NCBI GenBank assembly: GCA_950295325.1
Contig: OX485806.1
Location: forward strand, 15,190,001 to 15,254,000
Reading direction: 5' to 3'
Source: Polytrichum commune
Lineage: Eukaryota; Streptophyta; Polytrichopsida; Polytrichales; Polytrichaceae
Length of the DNA stretch: 64,000 nucleotides
Shown: positions 11,393 to 23,898 of the stretch, one piece after another
Numbering within the stretch: position 1 is the first letter of the stretch
Layout of the letters: each line of letters opens with the position of its first letter
Program-made: the position numbers and the translations under genes
The notes under the pieces: model-generated
Told to the model about the DNA's origin: nothing
The model's database searches: none
The model's input: only the letters and a program-made list of their open reading frames with translations

Positions 11393-11731
11393 CTACACTA
11401 AATAGGATACTTAGTGTTTGATTATATTTAATGTTGTTACCACCCTACCATGTTCAACACTAATTCTCAATTTTTGGACAATTACTGTTAGAAGATGTGC
11501 GAGAAGATATTTTAGTATTCTCCTTTTGTCATTGTTATTATTATTTTTGTTTGTTTTCGTATCCTTATTAACACTAAACTCAAACATTTAACTCCAGATA
11601 TTACCATAGTTGATAGTTAGTGTTAGTGTTTGAGTTTACATTTAATGTTATTTACTTTCATAGGGTTGTTGATATTTAGTGTATACATTCGTATTTAGTG
11701 TATCAAACACTAAATGTCCTATTTAGTGTAG
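11393..11731. mobile_element. MITE family M-A, copy M1
   Basis: A 339-bp element with CTACACTAAATAGGA at the left and the inverse of CTACACTAAATAGGA at the right. It is homologous, in the opposite orientation, to M2 at 62284-62590, sharing TACCACCCTAC and CCCTATGAAAGTAA-type interior blocks. An ACTAC microsatellite has grown at the left end, which hides any target duplication. It encodes nothing. Superfamily unassigned. Confidence 0.72.
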
Positions 11732-11814
11732 TACATTAAGAGAAGAAATTATTAGAACTCTTAAACTAATCAAGCATAAAAGTTTAGAAACATGAACTCA
11801 TACACACTCACTGT

Positions 11815-12410
11815 TGGGTACGCAACTCACATAGTATACGCAAGGGCATTGGCATTAAAACAACTTTGAGGACGGCTTTTATAAAAAAATTACATCAAAT
11901 TATACGAAAATTAAAAGACCAAAAAATCAGGTGAAGACCAAATTAAATAGAATGAGGTTTTTAAAAAGTTGGGTTGCACATTTATTAAAAAAGTATTGCT
12001 TATCATATATAAAGAATTGAAATAGCCTTGTAGAGCATCTCAATTTGAAAGATCCACATGAATAGGTGCCTCCAATTAAAATTAAAAGTTATTGACATTA
12101 TTTTATTCATAAAGAAAGACTCTTATAATTTTATTAAAAAGCCCAAAAAGTTGGGTAGTTTGGCCTATGATACTTGTATTAGAAAAAAAGTTGTATAAGA
12201 AGATTTTTAATGTAATTATATGCTTCTAGGAATATTAATATACTACATCTAATTACATTTTTGGATTCCTTGTTAAAAGGGCTACAATAGTTTCCTACAT
12301 TAAAAAAATTTATATCACTTGAGATTAGACTACAATGCATTATAAATGATTACAATCAGGGCCATATAATACGGGAGTTGCGTATTTGGGCACTCACTAA
12401 TGCATTATGC
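11815..12410. repeat. Unclassified dispersed repeat R1, copy 2
   Basis: Aligns with the outer parts of 1-1016 in the same orientation and lacks its middle part (150-640). It ends with CATATAATACGGGAGTTGCG near 12362 and a CACTAATGCA-like edge. There is no coding frame. From 12411 to about 12640 I see no feature. Confidence 0.68.
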
Positions 12411-12639
12411 ACATAGGTAAAGACACACATAGTACCCATAGTCACTAAAGACTAGATAGAATTAGATATAGGCAAAGTGCTTTAGCAACACACTTTGTCA
12501 TCCTCATGTGGCTATTGGCAGTCACCCAATGTTGTATCTCACATCATCTCAAGTACTCCTCCCACTCATGTCTTGTGTGTTATGAAGAAAGTTTTTGCTC
12601 TCGATTAACAAATTTGACTTGCATAATGCCATTCCAATC

Positions 12640-14880
12640 ACTAGAATGAAGGAATATTTACAAACAAGATGAGAAACGTATTATATAAGACTAGTAGAAT
12701 AGAAAGTAGATTTGTAGACTTTAGTATTTGCATTAGGCAAAGTGCTTTCTTCTTTCTTAAACCATATATCCAACATGCCCCATTGATTTATGAATTAACT
12801 GGAATAAGGTTAAGGGTAATAAGAAGAACTTTGTTAGCCATAAATATTACCATTTCTATACATGTATGCAACAGAATGGCAAACCTACACAACTTGACCA
12901 AAAGAATTTGATGGCACTAGGGATATGGAAACAAGTCAAACTAGAAAGAGTATAACATGCTTGACTATTATAGACAACCAAAGCTCGCCCCAATCCACAA
13001 GGAAAGTCTTTTCCCTTGTGGCTTGTGTTTAAGGCTATAAATGCTCTAAACCAAGCTAGAGGTCTTCAAGATAAAAGTGTGGGTGAGCTTATGAAAATGG
13101 GTATATACAAACGCGAAGCATTAGAAATTACTCATACGAAAGAAACCAGAAACTTCAACTATGCATAGGTTGTGGCTATAAATCTCGAATAAGCTACAAA
13201 TATCTGTACGCATAAAGTTAGGTATGATAATAAATGTATATAGAGGTGTCAACTTCAGATGGTAAAAATTCAAATGATGATTTCGCAAAAGAAAAAGAAA
13301 TGCTCATTCTCATTGCGAAAAAACATGAATAGATTAAAACCAAAAGAAACTTTTGAGACAAAAAAATAAGAGTATGTATAGGTGACAAAAATGTGAAGAA
13401 AATTTACAACAACAATCGTAAGCTCACCAGGGTTGTAATGTTCAATGGTAAGTATTGCCGTATAAAAGAAGTTTGTTGAAAAAAATCATAAAATTTGTAA
13501 CAAATATGCAAAGTTTTCTTAACATCCGCAAAGCTTGGATGAAATATTCAGGCCTTCGATAGTGGAGCTTACAAGACTAGGCTTTAAACACATTAACAAC
13601 ACCTTGACAAACACAGTAGAAGTGTTAGAGAAGGGCCCATTCTAAAACCTAGAGAAAAAATGATGTTAATAAAATAGTTGAAGAAGTCATAGATAGAGGA
13701 ACCGAGATAGTCAGGCACAAAACTCAAATGATGGGAACTAATCTCACAACCCAAGCTAAATTTTTTGCTCCATATGGAGCAAAAGAAGCGACTAGAGCAC
13801 TCATGAACAAAATGGTGACTCTAAGGCAAATATTGATGAAAACTATGGCAACACTTGAGTCCAGGGATATGCTCGATAATGGAGGCTCATCCAACAACAA
13901 AAACAATGCAATTGCTTGACACTAGTTCCAACTTCCACCTCAACCACCTTGACACCAACAACTACACCACCCCTAAAAACTTCTAAATATGATAATCTAC
14001 TCATTAATACCACCATATTTTTAGAAATAAGTGTCACCCTCAACACCAAATAATTGCAACACCAAAATTCAATCTGTCCCTACATCCAAATAGGAAAATA
14101 AAATAAAAATGTTACCAATTTAAACACATACTTATAAGAAATACTCCACCAATTCCCAATCTTTTCACATCTATAGTACTTATTATTCTACTTATCATAA
14201 GAACCTACACTAGAAAACTACAACTAACACCACTAAGAGGTTATTTTGTTCCCAACCATGATCTCTTCCTACTAAATTATGAAAATTTCAAAGTTAACCT
14301 TGGCCCAATGCCAAATTTGAACCTAGTTGGTCACAAGCAAAGAAAAATAAACTCACTTTCTACTAAACACAATAAAATTCTACCCATAATACCAACACCT
14401 TACCAAAAACTTTACAAAATTCTTTCAACCCACATACCTTCAATATACACAAACTACGTTTCCATTCCCTACCCTGCATACTTACAAATAACAACATAAC
14501 AATCACCTCCCTCAAAGATTCATCTATGTACTAATTGTAACATTTATTTCTTGGTTGAAACGTGCAACTCACAATTATAGCACCAACACAACCCGATTTG
14601 ACCTTAATGCTCCTCATTAAAATGCCAAGACTATGCAACGCACGAGAGAGATAAATAGCTACCTTGCACTCATATATCCAAATCCAAAATACACACCTAG
14701 AGAAAATCACCCCCACAGATATCCTCCACAATAAGCTCTAAGCCGATATACACTGCAATCCACAACCATCTAGTTTACAACACCTAAGAGGAGCATTTTC
14801 ATACTTACTAGAACAACTCATCATTGAAGCTCTTAGATGCAATGAATACTTTATCTAATATACATAGACAATACCACCAA
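12640..14880 (+). pseudogene. Heavily decayed LINE 5'/ORF1 region, copy 2
   Basis: Upstream of the endonuclease remnant at 14889 and presumably the ORF1 and linker part of the same LINE. From about 13900 the plus strand shows the A+C bias of the LINE family. Two short open pieces stand out: 12669-12911, unrecognised, and 13728-13919, ending in an S/N-rich tail followed by T/P-rich sequence, like the C-terminal ORF1 part of copy 3 near 56500-56800. There is no zinc-knuckle motif. Assignment rests on position, strand and composition more than on motif identity. Confidence 0.4.
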
Positions 14881-14888
14881 CACACCAA

Positions 14889-15489
14889 AATATACACATC
14901 TTGAGCTGGAATGCCTCACTACTGAATACAATCATGCCATGCATACAAAACTTTATCACAAATACCTAAATATCCCCCACGATTATCTCGATACAAGAAA
15001 CCAAATTGTTAATCACCGAGTCCACAAAATACATACAAAAATTATTCCTATACCATAATTATTCTTCAACAACACACTCAACATCACACCCATTATGCAC
15101 CAAAATATGACATGCAAAATTCACGGAGGAGGTCTATTAACACACTCATTCATAACAAATATGCATTTCCAAGTATTCTATCCAAAATATCCACCCATAG
15201 AGACATGTCACCATACCTCCAAATAATTCATATAGCAAACCAACAGCTCCAACTATGGTTGATTATAAACATGTACATGCCATCACACACATACAATCTC
15301 CTTCTTATTCCTATGATACAAACCTCCATAACAAACCAAATCAACAACCATCCTAACTACACATACATTATATACAAAGACTTTAATATAGATATAGCTC
15401 TAATTGGACGACAAAATGCCAACAAACCACACAACCACAATCTAAAGATAGAAAATGGCAAACATTTTATAAACAATCTAGAATTATAA
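14889..15489 (+). pseudogene. Decayed LINE endonuclease domain, copy 2
   Basis: Apurinic endonuclease-like domain that nicks target DNA for LINE insertion. The N-terminal strand reads NIHILSWNASLLNT. The metal-binding segment IISIQETKLL lies about 30 codons later, after one stop. A shift then leads to 15112-15489, which contains INMYMPSHTYN (the usual Y-x-P motif) and YKDFNIDIALIGRQN, where the family has G-D-F-N. The conserved S-D-H end is missing. The order and spacing are those of the first 160 or so residues of LINE ORF2. Shifts and stops make it a pseudogene. The stretch 15490-15960 after it is AT-rich and shows nothing I recognise. Confidence 0.82.
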
Positions 15490-16480
15490 TAGACAGAGGG
15501 AAGTGTCAAGGTCAGCTTCAACCCTGAGCCTTAAACAATGTAACATGCAGATGACTAGTTATGTGAACATCACTCTTATAAGAATTAGACTTTGAAATAA
15601 TCCTAAAAAACTAAATAATATAAAGGTGGAATTTTGCATGTTAGTTTTCTCATAAATCAAAGGTGAAGAGGAGTATCTTCTTCTAGGTATATTTTTGAAC
15701 TCCTCAAAGGTTCAAAATGCACTTGATCAATCTTCCAATTCCATTCCTAACACTTGATCAACCACATGAACTCCTTAAACTTCTTTAATATCATGATTGC
15801 ATTTTCAAACATATGTTTTTTCTTTAGCAAAAGTTTTCTCTAAGACTCATACAGATGTTTCCTAGGATTAGGTGCTCTAGAGTTATTACAAGCTTATGTT
15901 CTCCTAAAACATCAATATCAAGGTTTGGTATCTTTACGATAAAACTAAGATTATGCCTTCCAATATTATTACCAATTGTAATGTTGAGGTTAAGTGATTC
16001 CTAACTCCCTTTATAACTTGCATGGACTCAAACCTAGAATAGAAAACTCCGCCACACAAATTATTTGCATACACCACAGAAACACACCTATTGGAACCAA
16101 TGAATACATACAACAAATGTATAGCATTGTTAACTCCTTTCAAATTCCCAAACTATTTGCACAAATTGCACCTCCCACACCATACAACACTTCCAAAACC
16201 CATTATAAAACATGGGAAAAACTTATATACCCCCCCCCCCCTCCACCAACAACACACACACCGACTGTACCACCATACTCCCATGACAACATATGGCTAC
16301 CACCCAAATATTCCCTCCACAACTATGTTACTATATTGATGGTTCATTATCTTAGCCTCTTGGTAGACCAAACCCACCTAATATACAAATGGCTCAGCAA
16401 TACACACATAGACAAGAATTTATCAAATGATTTTTTGGAAATCCCCGGCCATCACTGACAATCAAAAGACATGTCTCATC

Positions 16481-16833
16481 CTCGGGGGGGGGGGGGGGGT
16501 AGTCATTGGTTGGAGTAGCAATATACGTGCGAACAAATGATAGGGTATTTTAAAAACATGGGGGCTAAAAATTATAAATGGAGTTAAGACTAATATAGGG
16601 TATCAAAAATGGCACTGGACATCTTTAAAGTACTATAGGGTATGGAATAATAGGTAATATGGAATTATAAGTAATGCAAGCCATTTTTCTATTAACCCAA
16701 AGTAGAAATTTACATAATGATAGCATGTGAAAAAAAAAAAAATTGAAAGTAATACCCCCCTATAAAATAGTGGTTGTTCGCACCTATATCCTTAACTTTT
16801 TAACACACTGCCCCCCCCCCCCCCCCCCCCGAG
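16481..16833. mobile_element. hAT-like MITE T3 with poly-G termini and 8-bp TSD
   Basis: A 353-bp element. The left end is CTC followed by 16 G then TAGTCATTGG; the right end is 20 C followed by GAG, so both ends read CTC-Gn inward. The exact 8-bp duplication GTCTCATC flanks it at 16473-16480 and 16834-16841. Just inside, ACGTGCGAACAA on the left and GGTGCGAACAAC (inverse) on the right form the subterminal motif shared with T1. It carries no gene and sits in a LINE 3' region. Confidence 0.88.
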
Positions 16834-17602
16834 GTCTCATCAAATTATGAATTGGACAATATATGGATCGGGCCCGCAAATAACTCTTCTTTGGGAGAGA
16901 AGCCTACCCCTCGCAAACATGCCATGTATGCAACTCCACCGACTTAGATAAATTTGTTACATGTTTTACTTAGGTGCAAAGAACAACACATCCATTCACT
17001 AATATTTTTTTTAAAACAAAAAAAAAACAAAATCGTTTGGGAAATGCAGAAACTTCTTACATCAAACAAAGTATCAAGACACTACGCACCTATGGATGCA
17101 TAAACTTACAGTGGACTACACCAAGAAAATACATGGTTGTTGCCATGCACCTTCGGTATGCAAAGGTGCCATTGTAATGCTAGGTTTAAACCCGACATAC
17201 TCTGTGTCATAGGACACCCACACAACCTCCCTCCTCCAAATACCCCCACTCTAGAACTCATAATCCAATTAAAGAATCACTTATTGCAATGACAGATTTG
17301 CTATTGAAACCCTTGGAAGAAAAGCTACAAAATACCAACCACTCATCAACAATATCATAGCAAGAAGATGGAATGTAGCTCCTCTCATGGTCTTAGTTGC
17401 AAGAGCTAGAGCCACCACACACATCCCATCCATGAGAAACGTAGAAGCTAAACTTAAAATCTTGACACAAAAATTAAAAGTACATCTAAGAAAATCAACA
17501 CCATTGCCACACAATATGCACACTCCATACTTGTCCACAAACGGACACTTGAAAACTAGCAATTGGTTGTAGACCTCCAAGACCCACTTCAAACAAACTA
17601 CA

Positions 17603-18256
17603 CACAGGTAGATCACTCTAAGGCATTTTTGTGCACCACGTGCGGCTGGGGGTTTTTTGTTTTGGGGCTATTTACCTTCAAGGGCTGAATTAAAGCCTCC
17701 CTATAATTACTTAAATTTCGAAAATGGCTCATTTGTTTGCACCCTTCCATTACTTATATTGTCCAAGTCACTGCAATTTTTTGTACTCTATATTCCTTTT
17801 AAGTAATAAAAGCTAATCTACTTCCTAACGTAATTGACGAGTGTTGAGGGAAAGCATGGAAACAAAGAAGGCTGCAAACAGTCATACCATTGCAAACAAA
17901 GTTATGAAGAAACACATAGAAGACCATAGCAAAGTAATATCATTGCAAACACTGTTATGATGAAAACACGTAGGAGATGCCAGCACAAATACCATAGCGG
18001 TCATTGCAATGCAAGTGACCAAAAACACAGAGCATAGTAAAACTTACTAGGATCCTTATCTTCAGCCCTATATTAATTTTACAAAAAAATAATGGCCCAC
18101 GTTTTATGTCCATCTAACTTACTTATAATGGGATTGTCTACATTTAATGGACCCTTCATTATTTGGAATTCCTTTATAATTTTTATTTCAAATGATTTTA
18201 ATCCTCTATATTATGCCGCACGTCGTTTTTAAAATGCACTAAGTGATCTACCCGTG
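17603..18256. mobile_element. hAT-like element T4 with 8-bp TSD
   Basis: A 654-bp element. Left end CACAGGTAGATCACTCTAAG, right end the inverse of CACGGGTAGATCACTTAGTG. The 8-bp duplication AAACTACA is exact at 17595-17602 and 18257-18264. The subterminal regions carry CCACGTGCGGC and (inverse) GACGTGCGGC. Both end regions (about 200 bp each) match the ends of T5 at 49823-51853 in reverse orientation, but the middle differs. The interior has an imperfect direct repeat near 17885-17990 containing ATTGCAAACA. No transposase. Confidence 0.87.
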
Positions 18257-18286
18257 AAACTACATTACGAAAGACATTAGTGACAC

Positions 18287-18287
<1 letters not shown>

Positions 18288-18319
<32 letters not shown>
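18288..18319. repeat. (AC)n microsatellite
   Basis: About 16 uninterrupted AC units just 3' of T4, within the LINE 3' region. Confidence 0.95.
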
Positions 18320-18323
<4 letters not shown>

Positions 18324-18860
18324 GATTTTAAAAAAACCAAACTACAGTTAACTACATTACTTATTAGTGGCACACACCGCTATTCTAGCTCAATCAACAA
18401 ATGCTTTGGGATAGGCCACTAGCTAATAAGTATGTTTCTTGTATGTACTCACATGGCAACCTCAAGTCACTTTCATCCGCACCCAATCAAATGAATCCAA
18501 CATGAATCGAACCCGCACCAAATAATATGGAACTAAACATTCACTCCCAACCAACATGGAGCTCATTGACCTAGTGTCCACACACCCCACAACCCACCCT
18601 TATAGCCTACCTTCTCAATGATTATTTTTTAATTTTTTAATTTTTAATTTTTAATTTGGTTACTAACTATTAATGTAGTGTATGGTCCCTAAAAAGGTAA
18701 AGTAGTTTTACATCCAAAAGTCATCACCCTTTAGGATGGGACCAAGGATGTTCTACAAACAAACACTCTATTCACTCCGGGCCCTTAGTTCAAACATGAA
18801 TTCTTCTCTCTATGATTCATTGTTATGAAAAAATTAACAATATGTTGTATTTAACCCCCT

Positions 18861-20649
18861 CTTGTGTCATTGTTGAAATATACCATACTTGACTCTAAAA
18901 CATTAATAGGGCTAACATAGTGATTTACTAAGGATCCATCCAATTCATAATTCCACCTCGTACAAAAGGAACTACAATGTCTAGAAACAAGTATGAAAAT
19001 TACAACCATGTATTTGATAGGCATTGATTCAATATTATAATATGATATGATTGAATCAATGTGAAAATAGTGTGGAAACATGAATATCGAGGTTCAAGGT
19101 GAAGCCCATAGCAAATCGATACTTCAAAAGACCACTTTGAGAGATTATATAAAAATGTATTATTAGTGTAGCTAGGTGTATAAATAGAGCTAGAAACATA
19201 GCCAAACAAAAAGAAAGTGTTGTTTAACCCTTGAAAGTGGAGGGGTCATTGTGGAGGAGGGGCCCATGGCTCCTCCCAACCCATAGCAAACTTCAAAAAC
19301 CCATTACAACGTCAATTCATGGACTTAGCAAGTGGGCTTGGGGCCTTTGGAATCTCCTTTCTAAGAGCTTTATGTCAATATCTCACTTGGAAGTAGAGGT
19401 TGAGAGTTGACGGAGAAATCGTCAAAAACAACAAGTTGAAGAGCATATGATCATTGTTCACAAACGGTTGAGAGTTAGAGTGTGCTCATTGGCTCTTTAG
19501 AATTGGCTTCAAGATTGAGTGGACCTCTTGTTGGATGACAAAAGTAATGTTTCTCAAACCCTTTAAGTTTTGAGGGGCTCAATGTACGACCTACATAAAC
19601 AATTTCTTTGAATCTCCACTCTATGCTTTACAATCACATTATATATCTTTTATTTTTATTTTTTAAATGATTGATCCTTTACAAGGAAAATAATAAAATA
19701 TATAACTACATATGACATTGATGATCGATATACTAAGTATGTTTTTGCATTATGAGGGCATCCATGAATTGATTTGAATTTGAATCTTCAATTACATTAA
19801 GGTATTTATCTAATTATAAATAGTCCACTTCAAAAATTAGTTAATTAAGACACAATCACTTCTAGCCACATTTAAAAATGATAGTATACAATTTCAATAT
19901 ACATATGTTGTGCATGTAGAGACCCATATAGAATCTTCTAGACACTCATCTAAAGGCCCATTCTAAGCCTCAAGGCATCATAAGAAAATGGTTGAAATCA
20001 ATCATAAGCGTCTTTGGGCATGTAGAGACCCAAATAATGCCTTTTGGACATGTATGAGTGGATATTTATAAGAAATTAATCCCTAGGCATCTAAGAGGCC
20101 TCTCTCAAGCAAGAAATGGGCGTCTTTGAGCTACATACTTTCATATTTTAGTTAATTAATCACGTCAAAAATGCCCCTATCTAAAATCAACTTATTCGTC
20201 AAGTACTTTGAGCAACGTATTTGAGTAAGTTAAACACTTTGATGTCATTGAAGATTTAAGTCCAAATATGAAGCTTCAATGCCCTTGGATACATACACTG
20301 TAATTTGATCATCAATGTTTAGTACGAGTATTTGTTTCATTTTCTCCTTGAAATAAGACAATGTATTTAATAAGGTTTCAAACACATATGTATAAAATAT
20401 GATTTATAAACTTGGTGAAGCCCGTATAGATTGTGTATGTGGCCGATTCTTAAGACCCGGCGTCTTTTAAGGGTTGATGTGCTCACTCCTCGACATTATC
20501 ACGATCCTATAATTTTGGATCTTCTTGTTTAAACCTAGAAGTTGGGATTGAGATTTCATAACTCCTAATATATAAAAGGCCCATGTAGTTTTAAACATAG
20601 TCTCTCTTCGCCTCCACCCCGGCCCCTTTAACAAACAACTTGGTCTAAC
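18861..20649. other. No recognisable gene
   Basis: AT-rich sequence with only short frames. A GCATGTAGAGACCCA motif occurs twice, near 19913 and 20016. The block around 19955-19985 (CCCATTCTAAGCCTCAAGG) resembles 30460-30490, suggesting an unclassified old repeat. Nothing else is supported. Confidence 0.6.
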
Positions 20650-20652
20650 TAA

Positions 20653-21222
20653 GGGCCACTTCACACACAAGACTGGAGGCCCGTGACCATTGCAATCTAA
20701 GAGCTCTCATTGGTCGAAAGGGCGGAGACCGTCCAAGTTCACTTCACACACGAAGGTGAAAGTCTAAAGGTCCAAAGAAGATTTCATGGATGAAAAGTAT
20801 ACGTGGAGTCCTACATGGTAGACTTTGGATGAGGTTTCATGGTCTCCCGAAATTTTTGTCAGACCCACCTCCAAGAGGTGGGTCTCATGCAAATTCCAGG
20901 AGACCATGACTTTTTTATTATTTTTTCCAACAAGACGGATTTCATGACAGATTACAAGACACGTTCCAAGACAAACAAACATCACCAAGTAATTCTCTCA
21001 AATTGATAGAGTTTGAGACATATTATATTTAACCAAATCCTTCCTTATTTTTCCGCTAACAAACTATACAATTGCCTGCAACAGGGTCCATTCTCACTTC
21101 ACACAATGCTTGAGGGCCCGTGACTACATAAAACGACTTTCCGAGCACCCATGGTTCGGCCTTTGGATTAGAGTCAAGGGTCCTCACCATTACAAGGTCA
21201 CGGCTCATGTGTGAAGTGGCCC
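20653..21222. mobile_element. PIF/Harbinger-like MITE family H1, copy H1a
   Basis: A 570-bp element with GGGCCACTTCACACACAAG on the left and the inverse of GGGCCACTTCACACATGAG on the right. The duplication TAA is at 20650-20652 and 21223-21225. The terminal core CTTCACAC recurs inside, near 20742 and 21097, possibly extra transposase-binding sites. Short frames in it are not genes. It abuts H1b head to tail. Confidence 0.83.
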
Positions 21223-21225
21223 TAA

Positions 21226-21815
21226 GGGCCACTTCACACACAAGGTTGAAGGCCCTTGACCATGGCAATGTAAGAGCTCTCATTGGTTGAAAAGGCGGAG
21301 ACCATCCAAATTCACTTCACACTAGGAGGTGAAGGCCTAAATGCCCAAAGAAAAGTTTGTGGATGAAAAGTCTACATGGAGTCCTACATGGTTGGTTGTA
21401 GATAAGGGTGCATGGTCTACCATAATTTGCGTCAAATCCACCTCCAAAAGGTGGGCTTGACGCAAATTATGGGAGGCCATGATTTTTTTAATATTTTTTC
21501 CAGCAGGACAGATTTCAAGACAGACTGCATGGTAGATTCCAGGACAAATTCCAAGACAGACAAACACCACCAAGTAATTATCTTAAATTGATGAACTTGG
21601 AGACATATTACATTAAACCAAATCCTCCCCTCTTTTTCCGCCAACAAAATATGCAATGGTCCCGCAACATGGTTCATTCTCACTTCACACTATGCTTGTC
21701 GGCCCAAGACTACATAAAAGGGCTTTCCCAACACCCATGGTACGGCTTTTGGATGAGAGTCAAGGGTCCTCACCATTACAAGGTCACGGCTCTTGGCTCA
21801 TGTGTGAAGTGGCCC
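21226..21815. mobile_element. PIF/Harbinger-like MITE family H1, copy H1b (tandem with H1a)
   Basis: A 590-bp element, the same family and orientation as H1a, starting GGGCCACTTCACACACAAGG directly after the shared TAA at 21223-21225. The right end is the inverse of GGGCCACTTCACACATGAGC, followed by TGA rather than TAA, one base from a match. Interior order is the same as H1a, with scattered differences throughout, so the pair is not a fresh duplication. Confidence 0.82.
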
Positions 21816-21818
21816 TGA

Positions 21819-23433
21819 GTAAGGGATAGGTTTGAAGGGTTTTGGGTTTTGGTTTTCTATTTGTAACTTACCATCCTTTATTAGTGGCCTGAGCCTCAAT
21901 GGAGAGAGACCAATCCCTAAAAAAGGGAGCTCGGAAGTACATGCCAGCATGTACGTGGCCCCTTTTAAAGACAGGGTGCACGAATTGGGTGAAGAATAAT
22001 CGCAACTTGTGCCTTCTAGAATATTCCAAGACGGGCTTCTAGAATATTCCAATACTACCTGCCAATAGGGAAGTACTCTGAACATTACATTACATCGTTT
22101 CATGGCACTCGAGCCGGTTCACATGGGGTCCCAAGTCGATTGAGGTCAATCCATGCAATCTCAGCCGTTGACATGGATGTCTACATGGCAACACTTTTTG
22201 CAGGTGAAGCCTGGGACTTGTGTTGAGAATGGGTGGAGCGAAATGCTAGACCCTACTCTTAATCCTGGTCCCACAAATTTTTTGCATAAAATAATCAAGA
22301 TCCAACTTTAATGATATTTAACCATATTCTAATAGTTTCTTGGGGCTCAAAAGGTGGGACTTTATCTCTATTTGGGGGCTTGCTAACATGAGTAGGACTA
22401 GGAATTTGGGACCCCATGTTTGCGAAGGGCCAAAGAGGTCTCATAGTGTCACATTCACTAATTGCCAATATGATATAATTTGTCAGCATAAGTAACTTTC
22501 TTGAAGAGAAATTGTGTTTACATTATGACATTTCACGTAGCTCGTTCGGTCACTTGAGATGATAGTTTTGTGTTTTAGTTTGCAAGGGGAAGATATTATT
22601 GAGCATATTATTGCAAGTGTTGTGTGTTTGCATTTTTAGTATGCAAGAGGAAGAGATTCTTGAGCATACTAATGCCAAGTGTCATTTGTGTATACTTTTC
22701 ATCAGCTTGTAAACCATTATTATGTAACATAGGCATACACCTCATAATACTATTGAAGATACTCATGTCAAGATATTAGCAAGCACACTTGAATTGTAAC
22801 TAGATGAGATTGAACTTGATGATGATATTGTCAGAGTGACACGTGTAACCCAAATTTAAATTCTCCACATATATTTATATGGTAAGAGTTGGGTTCCTCA
22901 TTCAATGATATGAATGTTTCTTTGTTAACATCTTCCTTGCATCGTAGTTTGAGATTATAATCAAGGCGAGAGACATTCTTGGGACATAAGGTAGAAGGGG
23001 CCAATTCCCTTGGTAATCCCAATGTTGACACCTCTTTATCCTTCAAAGTGGGAAACTATGTATTTCCACATGAACACTATTTGTATCGTTATAAGGACTA
23101 AAACTAGACATCTCGTTGGTTGAAGAAGACAAAATGGCAATGGATTCAACATTGTTCATTTGTTGGGGGGGGGGGGGGATCATGTGGCTCAGGAGGGTCA
23201 AATGAGATTTCAGACTTTGGGCATTTCTATATGGATTAGATATACTCTAGTTTATGTGACCTTAATGTTGTTGTGTTCATAATGTAATTGCTAATCCAAA
23301 AGCATTGGATAATTTGTTTGGGTTAGATAAGCGACCGAGTGCTCAAAGTGTCCACGATGGATGTTTCTAGCTTAGCCTAGGGATGGTGTTCCGACTCGTC
23401 TCATGCCAAGGATGGAATACTACTCAATGGTAC
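21819..23433. other. No recognisable gene; partial H3-like fragment
   Basis: At 22110-22205 the sequence GGTTCACATGGGGTCCCAAG and following bases match, inverted, the right end of the H3-like repeat near 44190 and its left part near 43910 (shared ACATGGATGTCTACATGGCAACAC-type block). A G14 run lies at 23165-23178. The rest is AT-rich without a long frame. Confidence 0.45.
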
Positions 23434-23436
23434 TTA

Positions 23437-23898
23437 GGACCGCTTCACACACAAGCCAAGAGCCGTGACCATGAAATTGTGAGAGCCCACAAGAAAGTGT
23501 CCAAGGCCGTCCCAAGACACCTCCAAAATCATGTAGTGTGGTCATGGACCCTCAAGTGTAGTGTGAAGTCATATGTGACTCGGCCCTCAACCAAAATGTT
23601 GTTTCAATAAATTTATATTCATCTAGGTCCTCACACATGATAAAATGAAATAAAGCAACGGTTCTGAGCGTTCGGAGTGCCATGGTCTCCCAACCTCCAA
23701 GAGATGGTTTTTGAAAATAGTCCAAGTAACCATGAAACATGATCCATTCGATGCCATGTATGAATCTATGTAGACTTTACATCCATCTTGCTATCACATA
23801 CTCCGTTGGTCCCTTGAGCATAGTGTGAAGCGAACTTGGACTGACTCAGCCTTTTCCACCAATGATAGTGCTTGAAGTGTGATGGTTATGGGCTCTCA
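23437..23898. mobile_element. PIF/Harbinger-like MITE family H2, copy H2c
   Basis: Starts GGACCGCTTCACACACAAG after TTA at 23434-23436. It matches H2a (61665-62170) in reverse, including CCAAGAGCCGTGACCATG and GGACGGCCTT-type blocks and the (inverse) ATGGTCACTTGGA segment near 23720. The far end is not complete: homology runs to about 23898, where H1c begins. It looks like an H2 copy whose end was lost or displaced by H1c. Confidence 0.72.

Larger units (their letters stand above)
15966..18860 (+). pseudogene. LINE 3' region, copy 2, with two hAT-like insertions
   Basis: Homologous to 8488-9910. Shared translated features are the proline run after K-L-I-Y (C12 at 16230-16241) and a later stretch near 17440-17540 that matches 9240-9320 (ATATGCACA-type block). 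The final non-coding part, 18390-18850, matches 9540-9900. The continuity is broken by T3 (16481-16833) and T4 (17603-18256); LINE similarity resumes after each. Longest open piece is 15994-16458 (154 residues, proline/threonine-rich). No catalytic motif survives. It may belong with the endonuclease piece at 14889, with the RT domain deleted. Confidence 0.65.

Noticed and set aside
11340-11400. CACTA-type transposon end from the CACTA strings at 11380-11400
   Set aside because: These are slippage repeats of the M1 terminus; no TSD or transposase of that class.
18620-18658. A/T-rich tandem (TTTTTAATTT) as a replication origin or matrix attachment site
   Set aside because: A simple low-complexity repeat in a LINE 3' region, with nothing further to support a function.
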